Assembly: GCA_027186245.1 (NCBI GenBank)
Contig: CP114492.1
Span: forward strand, 7,840,501 to 7,904,500
Direction of reading: 5' to 3'
Source: Coriaria nepalensis
Lineage: Eukaryota > Streptophyta > Magnoliopsida > Cucurbitales > Coriariaceae
DNA length: 64,000 nt
Below the pieces are notes generated by a model, which saw only the letters and a program-made list of their open reading frames with translations, had not been told where the DNA came from and did not search any database. A program made the translations under genes and the position numbers. This document shows positions 61,619 to 64,000 of this stretch, one piece after another. How positions within the stretch are numbered: position 1 is the first letter of the stretch; the number at the start of each line of letters is the position of its first letter.

Positions 61619-64000
61619 TAACAGCTCCCTAGTGTAATATCCTCATTACTCGGGTAGAATTCTTCTTTTATCCATAGAAATGTTTATATTTCTCACTTCA
61701 ATTTGGGTAGGGAGTAGGAGGTCTCAAGATCCCCATGTTGTACTTTTTTTCCCACTAAAAATTTGGATGCAGATTTGTTTAATATTTTGTTCAAGTTAAT
61801 GTAAAAGGGAGGTGGGGTGGACGTGTGATTTTGTATATAGATTTTAAATTTTGTGAACTATGAATCTTGTTGGAAATTATCAAGATGTATATATATATAT
61901 TAGTTGTTTAATCGTGAAGTGCACGAAAGTATGAATAGATAATTTAATTATATTATCATTAATTATATTAAAATTAATAAATTTTGAGATTGAGAAAATT
62001 TTAAATTATTGTGATTCTTTTTTTTTTCTTTCTAATTTTTATTCTAATTATAGACATTATTGATATAATTATAACTTTAATTTTTTACTATATTAAAAAG
62101 TAATAATATTTAAAATATGAAGATTTTATCTATATAAATTATAGTGATTAAATAATTTATCTATATAAATTATTATTGATGTTTAGAAAATCAGTCGTCA
62201 TATAATAATTAACTTTAGCCTCGAGAATATTATATGATTGTAAATATCTAATTAATAAATGTAAATAGATAAAATAAATGGTTATATCAGAAATTTAAAA
62301 TAGATTTTATACTATTAATTAAAAATAAAAAATGAATATAATAAATGCTTCGCCAATTGTTAAGAAAATTAAATCTAACTACTATGACAATGAGTGAATG
62401 ATTTGAGACTAATCTAGATCATATATTCTTTTTGACGTATCTACTAACGAGCGAGCTAAATTAGAAGTTACTATTGAAATAAATAAAGAATGATTACAAA
62501 AATAAAAGCTTGAAAGAATAAATAGATTAATCCAAAAATACTCTAACAAAGTTAAATCTAAGTGCTAAATTTACCTTACAACATGAAATTAAATCTATGT
62601 TATCTCTATTCCTAAGATGTGATAATTAAAAAAATTTAAACAAATAAAGAAAGAGACGAAGATGTCCAATTCATGACTAATAGATTGAGACTATCACTCA
62701 TGTAAGAACCCGGTGTTCCAATCATTATTCCTAAGAACATATCTTAGGGAATTAAAGTCATACTTCCTAGAGGAAAACGAGAAAAATGACATAGTCTCAG
62801 ATTTTGAAAGAATAATTTTGTTAGAACTTTGTGTTTGATCGAATGTTGATCATGTGATTGGACTGATTGATGATTCCCTTTTTTCCTTCACAAGCTTTCT
62901 ATTTATAAGCAAATTTCATGATGACAAATTAGTAAATAAGTCGACTTCGACATCCACTCTTCTTCTTTTTCTGGCGTCATTCTCCCACTTTATGGGCCCC
63001 ACACACCTTTTTAGTGAGTTTGTTTTTTATTGAGTCTCGATCAAATGTAGCCTACTTTTGGTCTAGGTTCATAATGGTTGACTCCTCTTTCTCTAAATAA
63101 TTCAGCTGATGTTCTAAGTGGGTTGAGAGTGAGGTCGATCGAGGCACAAATCCATCTGCTTTTTAGGGAAATCTAATATAGCAACTTCAATTTTCAAATC
63201 GCCGAACTTGAGGCTCGGCTTGAAGACCTGAAGTCGAAGCAGTTTGAGGTTCAAAGGCTTTGTCGAATCTAAAGGTAGCCTACAGATAGGAAATCCGAGA
63301 GATCAATTGTTTGGCCTCAATTATTCCACAAGACCGAACTTCTATGGAGGCTCGTCAGCATGCCATGATAACCACTATGGAGATCCTTAGTAGATTCGAC
63401 CTTTTATGGCACCATATTTTATCAATCGTAGATTCACTCGGTTGAGCCTTATAATTTGTTTGTCATTTTTTTTCTCTTTTGGCTAATAGGGTCGAAAAAT
63501 ATTGAACATGTACATTTCATTCTTTCGGTTTAGTCTGGAGACTAGTAAATAAAAATTTTAATCTTTTGCAAATATGTTCAAATCGGTTATGATATCTGAT
63601 ATTTATCGATTTTTTCAATTGCTTGAAAATCTTATTGAAGCTAATAAGATTTTTAACCACCTAAGATAAATAATCACAAATTTGTCGTGGTTGGTGGTTC
63701 GACCCATCCATCGGTAGAGGGTGGTCGAGATGAACTTGGGGTTGATTATGTAGTGATAGGGACCACCGACGTTAAATATGAGCGGCCAAATTTGGCCATC
63801 CACATGCCCCCATGGCAATCCTATTACGATGGTAGGTGAAGTAGCCCGATTAGTGGCAAGAGTTAACCGCACCATTCTAAATGGCCTAGAAAATAAGCCA
63901 TTGTATTCTCTGATCGTCATTCGCCTGCTTTCACCTATTCAATAAGCCGGGTCATCAATTAGTCTGATGGGCTGGATTGTTGCGCCTTTGTTAGAATAGG
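61619..64000. other. 3' flank, AT-rich DNA and unrecognised repeat-like end
   Basis: 61619-61860 should be the lectin kinase 3' UTR. 61870-62600 is AT-rich. From about 62940 the composition is more balanced. At 63178-63270 (+) a short open stretch reads NFNFQIAELEARLEDLKSKQ, a coiled-coil pattern seen in gag-type spacers, and stops at TAA. 63615-63920 (-) is an ORF of 101 codons with no domain I recognise. These may be parts of a retroelement that continues beyond the window. Confidence 0.35.

Noticed and set aside
1..64000. tRNA, rRNA, CRISPR array or organelle insert
   Set aside because: I saw no cloverleaf-like gene with A and B boxes, no rRNA words, no regularly spaced repeats and no organelle gene; a covariance search would be decisive for tRNAs and small RNAs.

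Overview
The window is nuclear DNA of a flowering plant, almost certainly a eudicot. The genes have many short introns with GT..AG borders, the intergenic DNA is very AT-rich, and families found only in plants are present (MLO, ATL, PIRL, PILS, L-type lectin receptor kinase). I cannot name the species. Thirteen protein-coding genes were assembled exon by exon, with reading phase checked across every junction. All but one give a complete open frame; the exception is the WDR55 gene.

Layout. 1-4.5 kb: a clade III MLO seven-helix protein (+). 7.6-8.2 kb: an intronless ATL8-type RING-H2 ubiquitin ligase (+). 10.2 kb: a LINE-type RNase H scrap. 12.5-14.7 kb: an AAGAB/p34-like GTPase-fold protein (-). 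16.8-18.7 kb: a PIRL leucine-rich-repeat protein (-). 19.9-24.2 kb: RRN3/TIF-IA, the Pol I initiation factor (+). 25.0-29.2 kb: WDR55 (+), with no recognisable start and a frame-shifted tail. 30.3-30.7 kb: a minisatellite. 31.7-34.5 kb: NADPH-thioredoxin reductase (-). 35.7-36.2 kb: a small basic 'josephin-like' protein (-). 38.7-42.1 kb: protein phosphatase 7 (+). 42.9-47.2 kb: an ARID plus HSP20-like nuclear protein (-). 48.6-49.1 kb: a triplicated repeat of about 190 bp. 49.5-52.2 kb: a PILS auxin carrier (+). 52.8-55.5 kb: DGAT2 (-), convergent with PILS. 56.6-58.1 kb: a decayed, internally deleted Ty1-copia element (-). 59.1-61.6 kb: an L-type lectin receptor kinase (+). 62-64 kb: AT-rich DNA ending in unrecognised repeat-like sequence.

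The genes do not form one pathway. The clearest pairing is RRN3 followed head-to-tail by WDR55: rRNA transcription beside a WD40 protein tied to ribosome biogenesis in animals, both with telo-box motifs upstream. MLO, ATL8 and the lectin kinase are stress or signalling families. PILS concerns auxin, and DGAT2 seed or leaf oil.

I found no convincing new biological system. The most useful oddities are the damaged WDR55 gene, two genes whose start codon overlaps an upstream-ORF stop as ATGA, a tandem duplication across the RRN3 stop codon, and long G or C runs beside splice sites.
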